From SCTD01 sp963784675 (lineage in GTDB: Bacteria > Actinomycetota > Actinomycetes > Mycobacteriales > SCTD01): a stretch of 64,000 nt of DNA. Every line of letters starts with the position of its first letter. Position 1 is the stretch's first letter. The position numbers were made by a program, and so were the translations under genes. This document shows, one piece after another, positions 7,550 through 17,118 of the stretch. The DNA lies in contig CAWASE010000015.1 in the NCBI GenBank assembly GCA_963784675.1, positions 30,039-94,038 on the forward strand, given 5' to 3'. The notes under the pieces were generated by a model. That model did not search any database. It worked only from the letters and a program-made list of their open reading frames with translations, and had not been told where the DNA came from.

Positions 7550-8806
7550 GTGAGCACCCCTACCGCCGACCTCGCGCCGGTCCCGGCTGCCCCGCCGACG
7601 CCCGCTGCCCTGGTCCCGCTGCTCGCCGTCGCCGCCGGGGTGGCCGTGGCCGACAACTACTACCTGCAGCCGATGCTCGCCCTGATCGGCCGCGACCTGT
7701 CGGCCGGCGTCGGAGCGATGGGTGCCGTGTCGGCACTGGCGCTGCTCGGCTACGCCCTCGGCCTGCTGCTGCTGGTGCCGCTCGGCGACCTGATCGACCG
7801 GCGGGCGCTGGTGACGACCATCCTGGGAGGCACCACTGCCAGCCTGCTGGCCCTCGCGCTCGCGCCGACGCTGCCGGTGCTGGCCGTGGCGGCCTTCGGC
7901 GTCGGGCTGACCAGCGTCGTGGCGCAGGTGCTCGTGCCCTACGCGGTGTCGCTGGCCGACGCCACCACCCGCGGACGCATCGCCGGGACGATGATGAGCG
8001 GCGTCCTGATCGGCATCCTCGGCGCCCGCGTGCTCGGTGCGCTGGTCGGCGGCGCGCTGGGCTGGCGGGTCGTGTTCGGCGGCGCGGCCGGACTCACCCT
8101 CACGCTGCTCGTGGTGCTCCGCCGTCGCCTGCCCGCCGAGCCCGACCGGCACCGTCGCAACGGGCGCCCCGACGTCCCCTACCGCGAGGTGCTGGCAGGC
8201 GTCGCCCGGCTGGCACGTGACACCGTCGGCCTGCGGGTCCGCTCGGCGTACGGCTTCTTCGGTTTCGCCGTCTTCTCGGCGATCTGGACCACGCTCGCCT
8301 TCCACCTGCACGACGAGTTCGGGCTCGGACCCGTCGCGGTGGCCGCCGTCGCCGTGCTGGGAGTCGGCGGCGCATTCCTGTCGCCGCGGGCCGGTGCCGT
8401 CGCCGACCGGGGGCACGTCACGGCCGTCACCGGTGCCGCGTACGCCGCGTTGCTCGCAGGCACCGGTCTGCTGGCCCTGGGCGCCCACCACCTGCCGCTG
8501 CTGCTGCTCGGGATCGTCGTGTGCGACCTGGCGCTCAACGCCGGCCACGTCACCAGCCTGGGCGCCATCTACGGCCTTGTCCCGGACGCCCGCAGCCGCG
8601 CCACGACCGTCTACATGACGACCGTCTTCCTGGGCGGCGCCACCGGTTCGCTGGTGGCCGCGCAGGCCTACGCCGCCCACGGCTGGACGGGCGTCAGCAG
8701 CGTCTGCGCGCTGGCGGCCGGCGGCGCCCTGACCGTGTGGCTGGTCCGGCTGCGCGTGCGCGCGCCGTTCCTGCTCGACGAGGCCTACCCCGAAGCGGTC
8801 GCCTGA
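7550..8806 (+). CDS. MFS transporter
   Basis: Major facilitator superfamily permease of about 418 residues with roughly 12 hydrophobic helices and a central cytoplasmic loop rich in R, near RRRLPAEPDRHRRNG. The loop between helices 2 and 3 carries PLGDLIDRRALV, the MFS signature GxLaDrxGrr-like motif. The first helix contains VADNYYLQPMLALIG, a motif typical of drug- or sugar-efflux-like MFS proteins of the YnfM/AraJ type. The substrate cannot be told. Start is uncertain: GTG 7550 (VSTPTADL) is chosen, GTG 7541 is also in frame, and neither has a clear ribosome-binding site. It is divergent from tsaB and convergent with the acyl-CoA ligase, leaving only 13 bases between their stops. Confidence 0.85.
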   Translation: MSTPTADLAPVPAAPPTPAALVPLLAVAAGVAVADNYYLQPMLALIGRDLSAGVGAMGAVSALALLGYALGLLLLVPLGDLIDRRALVTTILGGTTASLLALALAPTLPVLAVAAFGVGLTSVVAQVLVPYAVSLADATTRGRIAGTMMSGVLIGILGARVLGALVGGALGWRVVFGGAAGLTLTLLVVLRRRLPAEPDRHRRNGRPDVPYREVLAGVARLARDTVGLRVRSAYGFFGFAVFSAIWTTLAFHLHDEFGLGPVAVAAVAVLGVGGAFLSPRAGAVADRGHVTAVTGAAYAALLAGTGLLALGAHHLPLLLLGIVVCDLALNAGHVTSLGAIYGLVPDARSRATTVYMTTVFLGGATGSLVAAQAYAAHGWTGVSSVCALAAGGALTVWLVRLRVRAPFLLDEAYPEAVA

Positions 8807-8819
8807 GCGGTCCGTCCGG

Positions 8820-10346
8820 CTACTCGCCGAACTGCTCGACGAGCTCGCGCTTGAGCACCTTGCCCGACGGGCCGAGCGGGAAGGCGTCGGTGAAGAAGAC
8901 GCGCCGCGGGTACTTGTAGGCCGCCAGCTTGGTCTTGGCCCAGGCCGAGAGGTCCTCGGCGCTGATGTCGTCGGCCTCCGCGTCCTTGACCACGATGGCG
9001 CAGACCTCCTCGCCGTACTGCGGGTCCGGCAGGCCGATGACGGCCACCTGCGCGACGGCGGGGTGGCGCAGCAGCGCCTCCTCGACCTCACGCGGGTAGA
9101 TGTTGTAGCCGCCGCGGATGACCATGTCCTTCTTGCGGTCCACGATCGACACGTAACCTTCGGCGTCCTTCGTACCGAGGTCGCCGGTGCGGAACCAGCC
9201 GTCGACGATCGCCGCCGCCGTCGCCTCGGGCTTGTTCAGGTAGCCCTTGAACACGTTGTGGCCGCGGACGACGATCTCGCCGAGCTCACCGGTCGGCAGC
9301 AGCTCGATGCTCTCCTCGACCTCGGCCTTGGCCACCTCGACCTCGACGCCCCAGATCTGCTTGCCGACCGTGCCCGGCCGCGGCTCGAAGCCGATCTGGT
9401 TGAACGTCGCGACCGGAGAGGTCTCGGTCAGCCCGTAGCCTTCGAGCACCTGGCAGCCGAACGTCTCGTTGAACTGCTCCAGCACCGGGACGGGCAACGC
9501 CGCGCCGCCCGAGCCGGCGAACTTCAGCGTCGGGCGCAGGTCCGAGCTCTTGGCGGCCTCCAGCAGCCCGATGTACATCGTCGGCACGCCCATGAAGATC
9601 GTGCACTTCTCCGACACGAGCAGCTCCAGCGCTGCCTTGCCGTCGAAGCGGGGCAGCAGCACCATGCTCGCGCCGGAGTAGAAGGCGACGTTCATGCAGC
9701 AGGTCTGGCCGAAGGTGTGGAACAGCGGCAGACAGCCCAGGATGATGTCGTCGGCGTTCACGTCGAAGGACTGGGTGGCCGACGCGACGACGTTCATCAT
9801 GATGTTGAGGTGGGTGATCTCGGCGCCCTTGGGCGTGCCGGTGGTGCCGGAGGTGTAGAGGATCACCGCGGTGTCCTCGGCCTCGCGCGGCACCATCGAG
9901 TCGATGGGGGTCGCCTCCAGCGCGAGCGAGTCGATCCGCTCGAGCGTGGAGTCGCTGTCCATGACCGCCAGCGTCGGGATCCCGGCCAGCTCGGCCCCCT
10001 TGGCGCCCTCGCCCAGCAACGGCGCCGCGCAGACGAGCACTTTCGCGCCGGAGTCCTCCAGCACGTACTGGATCTCCTCGGACTTCAGCAGCGCGTGCAC
10101 CGGGACGGCGATCGCCCCGAGCGCCAGGGTGCCGTAGTAGGCCAGCGGGAAGTGCGGGGTGTTCGGCAGCAGCAGCGCCACTTTGTCGCCCGGACCGACG
10201 CCCTTGTCCCGCAGCACCGCGGCGTACTGCAGCGAGTGCGTCCACAGCTGGGCATAGGTGAGCTTGAGCTCGCCGAGGACGACGGCCGTCCGGTCGGCGT
10301 GCCGCGTGGCGGACTCGGCAAGGATGCTGGCGATCGTCAGGGTCAT
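8820..10346 (-). CDS. Long-chain-fatty-acid-type acyl-CoA ligase (ANL superfamily)
   Basis: Activates a carboxylic acid to its CoA thioester via an acyl-adenylate. The 508 residues show the full ANL set: P-loop-like YTSGTTGTPKG (residues 164-174), GYGLTETSP, WFRTGDLG, DRKKDMVIRGGYNIYP hinge and the C-terminal catalytic lysine in GPSGKVLKRELVE. No N-terminal extension or membrane segment is present. It lies 51 bases after livF on the same strand, at the end of a transporter operon. The simplest reading is that the imported carboxylate is activated by this enzyme. Chain length, and aliphatic versus aromatic preference, cannot be told from the sequence. Confidence 0.9.
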   Translation of the reverse strand: MTLTIASILAESATRHADRTAVVLGELKLTYAQLWTHSLQYAAVLRDKGVGPGDKVALLLPNTPHFPLAYYGTLALGAIAVPVHALLKSEEIQYVLEDSGAKVLVCAAPLLGEGAKGAELAGIPTLAVMDSDSTLERIDSLALEATPIDSMVPREAEDTAVILYTSGTTGTPKGAEITHLNIMMNVVASATQSFDVNADDIILGCLPLFHTFGQTCCMNVAFYSGASMVLLPRFDGKAALELLVSEKCTIFMGVPTMYIGLLEAAKSSDLRPTLKFAGSGGAALPVPVLEQFNETFGCQVLEGYGLTETSPVATFNQIGFEPRPGTVGKQIWGVEVEVAKAEVEESIELLPTGELGEIVVRGHNVFKGYLNKPEATAAAIVDGWFRTGDLGTKDAEGYVSIVDRKKDMVIRGGYNIYPREVEEALLRHPAVAQVAVIGLPDPQYGEEVCAIVVKDAEADDISAEDLSAWAKTKLAAYKYPRRVFFTDAFPLGPSGKVLKRELVEQFGE

Positions 10347-10397
10347 GGCTCTCCTGGGCTGGGTCGGGGAGGGGAACGTCGAGGCAGGAGCAGGGTC

Positions 10398-11134
<737 letters not shown>

Positions 11135-11135
<1 letters not shown>

Positions 11136-11887
11136 CACTGCTCCTCCTGCACTCGGGCCGCGGCCTGCTGGGAGGCCTCGCCGCCCAGATAGGCCGTGAC
11201 GACCGCCGGGTCGCGCATGACGGACTGCGGCTCCCCGTCGGCGATGACCCTGCCCTGGTCCATCGCCACGACCCGTTCGACGAGCTGCAGCAACGATCCG
11301 ATCTTGTGCTCGACGACGATGAGCGTGGTGCCGTCGGCGCGCAGCTGCCGGATCGTGTCGGACAGCACGCCGATCTCGGTCTGCGACAGGCCGGCGAACG
11401 GCTCGTCCAGCAGCAGCAGCTCGGGCTTGGTGGCCAGCGCGCGGGCCATCTCCAGCCGCTTGAGGTCACCCTCGGACAGCTGCGAGCTGGGCGACGCCGC
11501 CCGTGCGGCCAGCCCCACCCGGTCCAGCACCGCCAGCGCCGCCTTCTTCACGTCGCCCTTCTGGCCGCCCACGATCAGCGGCACCATGACGTTGGCGAGC
11601 ACCGGCAGGTCGGGGAACGGCTTGACGATCTGGAAGGTGCGCGCCACCCCGGCCTTGACGACCTTGTGCCGGGGCAGCTTCAGCAGGCTCTTGCCGCGCA
11701 GCTTGACGTCGCCGCTGGTGGGCTTGTCGAAGCCGGTGAGGCAGTTGAACAGCGTCGTCTTGCCGGCCCCGTTGGCGCCGATCAGACCGACCGCGGCTCC
11801 CTGCTCGACGGAGAAGGTGACCGAGTCGACCGCCGTCAGGCCACCGAAGCGGCGCGTGACGGCCTCGGCCTCCAGCAGGGCGCTCAC
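11135..11887 (-). CDS. livG: Branched-chain-amino-acid-type ABC transporter ATPase LivG
   Basis: Second ATPase of the Liv-type importer, 250 residues. Walker A is GANGAGKT, the signature is the LivG-like LSEGDLKRLEMARAL, and Walker B is ELLLLDEPFAGL with switch VVEHKIGSL. GTG 11887 (VSALLEAEAV) overlaps the livM stop by four bases, indicating translational coupling. The open frame runs far upstream only as an antisense-free shadow of livM. The C-terminal extension QQAAARVQEEQ is short. Confidence 0.93.
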
Positions 11888-13053
11888 GTCTTGTCCGTCA
11901 GGGCGGCGCCGGCGACCGCGACCTGGCCACGCCGGTGCTGCAGGCCGTTCAGCCGTTGGAGCAAGGGTGGCACGATGCCTCGCGGTTGGACGATCAGCAC
12001 GATGATGAGCAGCAGGGCGAACGAGCCGATCTTGAGCTCGGGGTGGGTCTGGTAGACGGTGAGAGTCCGCTCGAGGTAGTAGTTCTGCAGCAGGATCACG
12101 ACGTAGGCGCCGATCGCCGGGCCGATGATCGAGCCGGCGCCGCCGAAGGCCGCGATGATGATGACGAGCAGGCTGAGGTCGACGACGAGCAGGTCCAGCG
12201 CGACGGTGCCGCGGACCTGGGCGTAGAGGCCGCCGGCCAGGCCCGCGCACGCGGCCGAGAGCACGAAGGCGCCGAGCTTGTAGCGCACGATCGGCACGCC
12301 GGCGGCCTCGGCAGCAGCCTCGTCCTGCTGGATCGAACGCAGCACCAGGCCACGCTTGCCGTAGCCGAGCCACATCAGGCCACCGACCATCAGCACCATC
12401 ACCACCAGGGTCACGAAGTAGCTGATGTAGATGTACTGGACGAACCCGTTGAGCCCGTCGAAGGTGAGCGGCCCCAGCACGAAACGGCCCAGGCTGCGTC
12501 CGAGCGGGCCGGTGACGGCGCCGTCGGCCACGCTCTTGACCCCCGGGATGCCGTCCTCGCCCCCGGTCTGGCTCTTGAAGATGAACGTCAGCTGGACGAG
12601 GGCGGACGCCACGGACAGCGTCGCGAGGGCCAGGTACGGGCCTTTGAGACGCAGGCACGGGATGCCGATCGCGAGCCCGAGCAAGGCGGCGACGGACGTC
12701 GCCGTCAGCAGCGCGACGAGGTTGCCGACGTCGGGCTGGTACTTGCTGAGCAGCGCGACGGTGTAGGCCCCCACCCCGATGAACGCGGCGTGCCCGAAGT
12801 TCACCTGGCCCGTGTAGCCGGACAGGATGTCCCACGAGGCCGCGAACATGACGAAGACGTTCGCCGTGGCCACCGCCTGCACCAAGGTGGTGTTGTCGAC
12901 GAAGCGCGGGAAGAACAGCAGCGCGAACGGCATCAGGATGAGCAGGATGACGTTGATGCGCAGCAGCCGCGTGGCCAGCGCGCGGCCGGCAGACGGCGCG
13001 GCGTGCGCCGCGTGCGGTGTCGCCTGCTCGGAGGAGATCTCAGGGGCAGTCAT
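11884..13053 (-). CDS. livM: Liv-type ABC transporter permease LivM
   Basis: Integral membrane permease subunit, 389 residues. A 25-residue hydrophilic N-terminus is followed by about ten hydrophobic segments. The LivM landmark SGYTGQVNFGHAAFIGVGAY is followed by AFGGAGSIIGPAIGAY near the C-terminus. ATG 13053 overlaps the livH stop by four bases. It pairs with LivH to form the channel. The substrate is not predictable from the permease. Confidence 0.93.
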   Translation of the reverse strand: MTAPEISSEQATPHAAHAAPSAGRALATRLLRINVILLILMPFALLFFPRFVDNTTLVQAVATANVFVMFAASWDILSGYTGQVNFGHAAFIGVGAYTVALLSKYQPDVGNLVALLTATSVAALLGLAIGIPCLRLKGPYLALATLSVASALVQLTFIFKSQTGGEDGIPGVKSVADGAVTGPLGRSLGRFVLGPLTFDGLNGFVQYIYISYFVTLVVMVLMVGGLMWLGYGKRGLVLRSIQQDEAAAEAAGVPIVRYKLGAFVLSAACAGLAGGLYAQVRGTVALDLLVVDLSLLVIIIAAFGGAGSIIGPAIGAYVVILLQNYYLERTLTVYQTHPELKIGSFALLLIIVLIVQPRGIVPPLLQRLNGLQHRRGQVAVAGAALTDKT

Positions 13054-13904
13054 CGGGACACCGGCTTTCCGAGCAGACCTTGCGGCCGCAGCACGAGCGT
13101 CGCGAGGATGACCACGACGGTGACCAGACCGACCTTGATGTCGCCGTCCTGGACGTTGAAGGCGATGAAGCGGTCCAGGAAGCCGATGATGACGGCCGCC
13201 AGCACCGTGCCCTGGATGCTGCCGAGCCCGCCGAGGATGACGATCGCGAACGCCTGCGTCAGCGGCAGCAGCCACATCGTCGGCGTGAGCACGCCGTAGG
13301 GCGCGGTCAGCACGCCGGCCAGACCGGCCAGGCCGGCGCCGATCGCCAGCACGTAGAGGGTGACGCGCTCGGGACGGACGCCGATCAGCCGGGAAGCCTC
13401 TTCGTCCTGCGCGACGGCGCGGACCATGCGTCCTGCCGGCGACCGGCTGAGCACGGCGAGCACGACCACGATCGTCACCAGCGCCACCACCCCGGCGAGC
13501 AGCCGGGTCTGCTGGAGGTTCACGCCGAACACCTGCACCGCTCCGCCCACGAAGCCGGGCAGCTGGCGCTCCAGGCCGCCGTAGAAGAACCGCACCCCGG
13601 ACTCGACCAGGATCGCCACCGCCAGCGTCGCGATCAGGACGGCGACCTCCTGATGTCGGATGGGGCTGATGACCAGGCGTTCGAGCAGCACCCCGGCCAG
13701 CATCGCCGCCAGCACCCCGACCACCGCCGCCAGCAGCAGCGGCAGGCCGGCGTCCTGCGCGGCATAGGCCGAGTAGGCGCCGATCATGAAGAACGAGCCG
13801 TGGGCGAGGTTGACGATGCCGCCCACGCCATAGACGAGCGAGAAGCCGAGCGCCACCAGGGCGATGGTGGCGCTGGTCAGCGCGCCCTGGACGAGGACGT
13901 CCAC
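13050..13904 (-). CDS. livH: Liv-type ABC transporter permease LivH
   Basis: Membrane permease subunit, 284 residues with about eight hydrophobic segments. The family landmarks are GFSLVYGVGGIVNLAHGSFF near the N-terminus and ILGGLGSIQGTVLAAVIIGF near the C-terminus. GTG 13904 is preceded by AAGGAG with suitable spacing. A strong hairpin separates it from the binding-protein gene, so livHMGF may be made at a lower level than the binding protein. Confidence 0.93.
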   Translation of the reverse strand: MDVLVQGALTSATIALVALGFSLVYGVGGIVNLAHGSFFMIGAYSAYAAQDAGLPLLLAAVVGVLAAMLAGVLLERLVISPIRHQEVAVLIATLAVAILVESGVRFFYGGLERQLPGFVGGAVQVFGVNLQQTRLLAGVVALVTIVVVLAVLSRSPAGRMVRAVAQDEEASRLIGVRPERVTLYVLAIGAGLAGLAGVLTAPYGVLTPTMWLLPLTQAFAIVILGGLGSIQGTVLAAVIIGFLDRFIAFNVQDGDIKVGLVTVVVILATLVLRPQGLLGKPVSR

Positions 13905-13958
13905 GGGTCTCCTTCCGACGGGTGGTCACGGGGCAGGACGTGCGGGGGTGGGGAAAGC

Positions 13959-13992
13959 GCCGGGCCCGGTGGCGATTGCCACCGGGCCCGGC
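13959..13992 (-). terminator. Perfect 15-bp hairpin between livJ and livH
   Basis: GCCGGGCCCGGTGGC (13959-13973) pairs perfectly with 13978-13992 around a 4-base loop. On the transcribed strand the stem is followed by GCGCTTTCCCC. It lies 14 bases past the binding-protein stop and probably terminates a share of transcripts, a common way to overproduce the periplasmic or surface receptor relative to the membrane subunits. Confidence 0.75.
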
Positions 13993-14005
13993 AGGTGGAG
14001 CAGGT

Positions 14006-15310
14006 CTAGCTGACGCCCGGGGGCTTCTGGTAGGTGTTGCCATCGGCCAACGAAGCCGGGTAGACGATCTTCTTGCTGCCGTCCGCCTGGTACTGGAAGT
14101 ACAGCAGCGACAGGCCGGCCTTGGGGTCGGTCGCGCTGTAGATGACGTCGTGCATCTCGTTGAACTTCTCGACGCCCTGGGCGCCGATGCGGTCGGTCTT
14201 CTCGAGCTCGGTCACCAGGGCGTCGGCCTCCAGCGAGCCGGCGCGGGTGGCCGCCTCGTGCAGGGCGTAGATGCCGTCGTAGGTGGACGCGCCGTTGTAG
14301 AGCGGGTCGCGGTTGTACTTGGCCTCGAAGGCGTCGAAGAACGGGATCGTCTTCTCCGAGACCGGCGCGCGGACGATGCCGGCCGGCCCGTTGAGCTCAC
14401 CGACCGCCTTGGTCACGCCGAAGTACGCCGAGGACTGCCCGGCGACGTTGATGCCACCGAGGGCGAAGCCGGGCTTGAGGCTGGCCCACTGCTTGCCGAG
14501 CTGGATGCCGACCTGGGTGGAGTTCACCTCGATGACGAACTGCGCGCCCTTGTCCTTCAGGCTCTTGAACTGCGCCGAGAAGTCGGTCGCGGCGGGCGTG
14601 TGCTTCTCGGTGCCGACCACGGTGACGCCCTTGACGGCAGCCGGGATCTTGCCGCCGGTGGCCCCGCTCGGGTCGACGAGGCACTTGTTCAGGAAGTCGA
14701 CCAGCGGCAGGGCGAAGGCGGCGTCCTCGTGCAGGATGCCGAACTTGCTGAAGCCCTCCTGGGTCAGCTTGGTGGTGACCGTGACGCACATGTCCGCGGC
14801 CAGGTTCAGCGAGTTCACCGGGCCGATGCGGAAGATGTACTTGCCCGGGCCGGTGGAGTCGACGTCCTTGGTGACGTCGGGCGACGCCGCGCCGGCCGAG
14901 ACGTACGGCAGCTTGGCGCGCTTGATGGTCTCCAGCGCCGCGAGGGTCTCGGCCGAGGAGAAGCCACCCGAGATGGCCTGGACGCCGTCCTGCTGGGCGA
15001 ACCGCGTGATGCACGCGATGGCCTTCTCCGGCTTGGCCTCGGAGTCGCAGAAGACGATCTCGACCTTCGGGCCCTCGCCCTTGGCGTTGAGCTCGTCGGC
15101 GGCGAGCAGGGCGCCGTCGCGGACGTCCTCTCCCTGCGGGATCTGCTCGGGTCCAAAGACGCCGATCTTGAACGTCTCGGCGCTGGTCGAACCGCCGGAC
15201 GCCCCTGTGCTCGGGTCGTCGGTCGCTGTGGTGGAGCCGCTCTCCCCACAGGCGGCGAGGGCGGTCATCGCCAGGACGGTGCAGGCGACTGCCCACCGCG
15301 TGCTTCTCAT
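14006..15310 (-). CDS. Liv-type ABC transporter substrate-binding lipoprotein
   Basis: Extracellular receptor of the Liv-type importer, 434 residues. The signal peptide ends in the lipobox LAAC with lipidated Cys21, followed by a Ser/Thr/Gly-rich linker. The mature part is a type I periplasmic-binding fold: FKIGVFGPEQIPQGEDVRDG, AISGGFSSAETLAALE, VSAGAASPD and YDGIYALHEAATRAG. Several internal cysteines (FCDSEAK, ACITRF, DMCVT, NKCLVD) are unusual for this fold and could form disulfides outside the cell. Ligand unknown; the downstream acyl-CoA ligase favours an organic acid over an amino acid, which is inference. A Crp-like site lies just upstream. Confidence 0.9.
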   Translation of the reverse strand: MRSTRWAVACTVLAMTALAACGESGSTTATDDPSTGASGGSTSAETFKIGVFGPEQIPQGEDVRDGALLAADELNAKGEGPKVEIVFCDSEAKPEKAIACITRFAQQDGVQAISGGFSSAETLAALETIKRAKLPYVSAGAASPDVTKDVDSTGPGKYIFRIGPVNSLNLAADMCVTVTTKLTQEGFSKFGILHEDAAFALPLVDFLNKCLVDPSGATGGKIPAAVKGVTVVGTEKHTPAATDFSAQFKSLKDKGAQFVIEVNSTQVGIQLGKQWASLKPGFALGGINVAGQSSAYFGVTKAVGELNGPAGIVRAPVSEKTIPFFDAFEAKYNRDPLYNGASTYDGIYALHEAATRAGSLEADALVTELEKTDRIGAQGVEKFNEMHDVIYSATDPKAGLSLLYFQYQADGSKKIVYPASLADGNTYQKPPGVS

Positions 15311-15336
15311 GTGCTCTCCCTTGAGTCCCCGGCCGT

Positions 15337-15352
15337 CGTGACCTGGTTCACA
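15337..15352 (-). promoter_or_regulatory. Crp/Cmr-like operator upstream of the binding-protein gene
   Basis: Read on the minus strand, TGTGA-ACCAGG-TCACG matches the Crp-family consensus TGTGA-N6-TCACA at nine of ten fixed positions. It ends 26 bases before the start codon, which suggests repression or a downstream-bound activator. No convincing -10/-35 pair was found nearby. Confidence 0.45.
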
Positions 15353-15413
15353 GAGCCAACCTCACTCGGGGCCCGATGGGTAGGGGGCGCGCGCAGTGTT
15401 TCCGGATCGTGTC

Positions 15414-16064
15414 TTAGGGCGGCTGCACAACGACCCAGCGACGGCCGTGCGCCCCCACCTGGACAAACCGGGGGTCATCCCCCGATTCCGTTGTGCCGCC
15501 GCCCCCTCCGAGGCTCCGTTCGAGGCTGATCTCCAGGCGCGCGTCGCTGAGGCCCTCCACGACGCCGGCGCCCCACTCGACCACCGTCACGGCGTCGCCG
15601 GTGTCCAGGTCGAGGTCATCCAGGTGCACCCCGCCGGTTGCCTCGCGCAACCGGTAGGCATCGACGTGGACCAGCGGCAGGGGGCCGCGATGACGCCGGG
15701 CGAGCACGAAGGTCGGGCTCGTGACGGCCCCCTGCACGCCGAGGCCGCGGCCGATCCCGCGGGTGAGGGCGGTCTTGCCGGCACCCAGCGGACCGGCCAG
15801 CACGAGCAGGTCTCCCGGTCGCAGGAAGCCTGCCAGCCGGGCGCCGAGGGCCTCGGTGTCGGCCACCGTCGCCGAGGCCACCCGGAGCGGGCGGACCAGC
15901 TCACCGGGCGCCAGGGTGGTGAAGCCCAAGGCGCGCCAGCCGTCGTCGAGCTCGGCCGCGGCGCGCAGGTCGAGCGCGTCGCCAGGGTGGGCGATCGCTT
16001 CCTGCGCCTGCCCCGGGTCGGTGACGACGAGGGACCAGCCCGTCCTGGTCGGACTACGAGGCAC
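15414..16064 (-). CDS. tsaE: t6A biosynthesis ATPase TsaE with N-terminal extension
   Basis: P-loop ATPase that resets the TsaB-TsaD complex during t6A37 synthesis. The core begins at about residue 65 (ASATVADTEALGARLAGFL). Walker A is GPLGAGKT (91-98), then TSPTFVLARR, VHVDAYRL and VTVVEWGAG. The 216 residues exceed the usual ~150. The first ~60 (SLVVTDPGQAQEAIAHPGDA and onward) match nothing I recognise. GTG 16064 overlaps the hydrolase stop by 11 bases, and a later start would remove the extension. tsaB, its usual neighbour, is displaced by the transporter cluster. Confidence 0.93.
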   Translation of the reverse strand: MPRSPTRTGWSLVVTDPGQAQEAIAHPGDALDLRAAAELDDGWRALGFTTLAPGELVRPLRVASATVADTEALGARLAGFLRPGDLLVLAGPLGAGKTALTRGIGRGLGVQGAVTSPTFVLARRHRGPLPLVHVDAYRLREATGGVHLDDLDLDTGDAVTVVEWGAGVVEGLSDARLEISLERSLGGGGGTTESGDDPRFVQVGAHGRRWVVVQPP

Positions 16065-17118
16065 GGCGCGCAGCCCGCGCGAGCAGGGCCCGCAGCTGCA
16101 GGCTCACCAGCGACGCGCGCTCGAGCAGCACCATGTGCCCGGCGCCCTCCACCACCACGAGCTCGGCGTCGGGCAGCGCCGCGGCGATCGCCCGGCTGTG
16201 GTCCGCCGGCGTCACCAGGTCGCGCGAGCCGACCAGCACCAGCGTCTGGACGTCGCGCAGCACGTCCAGCGCCGTGAGCTTGTCGTGTGCGACGAAGGTG
16301 TCGTAGAACTCCGCGATCACCTCGACGGGCGTGCGGGCCGCCATCTGCTCGACCAGCTCGACGAGGGACGGGCTGACGTCGCGATCACCGAACCCGGTGC
16401 GTCGGGACAGCAGGAAGGCCAGGTCGGAACCGAGCCGACGTCCTGCCTCGAACGGCGCGGGGCGACGTCGGGCCGTCCGGGTCAGGAGCGGCACCAGTCG
16501 CCGCGTCACGGGCGAGAGCGCCGCGGGCAGGCCGAGGGTGAGCTCGGCGAGGCGTCCGGTCGAGGTGCCGATCAGCGCCACGGCCGTGATGCGCGTCCCG
16601 AACAGCTCCGGTCTGCTGTCGGCCAGCGCCATGACGGTCATGCCGCCCATCGAGTGGCCGACCAGCACGATGTCGCCGGTGGGGACCACCTGCTCCAGCA
16701 CGGTGGCCAGGTCGCGACCGAGCTGGTCGATGGTCGAGTGCTCTGCCTCACCCCTGCCGCTGCGGCCGTGCCCCCGGCAGTCGTAGAAGACCAGACGGCC
16801 CGGGTTGTCGACGGCGAGCGCCTTGCGCTGGAAGTGCCAGGCCGCCATCTCCTGCAGGTAGCCGTGGAGGAAGACCACCGTGGTCGTGGCGTCGGCCCGG
16901 CCGACCTGTTCGACGTGCAGACCGACGCCGTCGTCGGTGAGGACGGTGCTGGTGCGGTCAGCAGGCAGGTGGAAGAACGGCTCGCCGGCGTCCGGGTCGG
17001 GACGGAGCCGGGTGCGTCCGACGGCGTAGCGCTCGGCGGCCAGCCCCAGCGCAGCACCGACCGCGACGACGCCGACCGCGGCCCCGGCCAGACCGGTGCG
17101 CGGGCTCGGGGGCTTCAC
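16054..17118 (-). CDS. Alpha/beta-hydrolase
   Basis: Alpha/beta-hydrolase fold protein, 354 residues. An N-terminal hydrophobic stretch (GLAGAAVGVVAVGAALGLAA) may anchor it in the membrane. Catalytic features are the oxyanion-region FLHGYLQ, nucleophile elbow GHSMGG, acid in VGSRDLVTPADHS and histidine in GAGHMVLLE. This gene sits between alr and tsaE in many actinobacteria. Its substrate is not established by sequence. GTG 17118 overlaps the alr stop by four bases. Confidence 0.9.
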   Translation of the reverse strand: MKPPSPRTGLAGAAVGVVAVGAALGLAAERYAVGRTRLRPDPDAGEPFFHLPADRTSTVLTDDGVGLHVEQVGRADATTTVVFLHGYLQEMAAWHFQRKALAVDNPGRLVFYDCRGHGRSGRGEAEHSTIDQLGRDLATVLEQVVPTGDIVLVGHSMGGMTVMALADSRPELFGTRITAVALIGTSTGRLAELTLGLPAALSPVTRRLVPLLTRTARRRPAPFEAGRRLGSDLAFLLSRRTGFGDRDVSPSLVELVEQMAARTPVEVIAEFYDTFVAHDKLTALDVLRDVQTLVLVGSRDLVTPADHSRAIAAALPDAELVVVEGAGHMVLLERASLVSLQLRALLARAARRAS

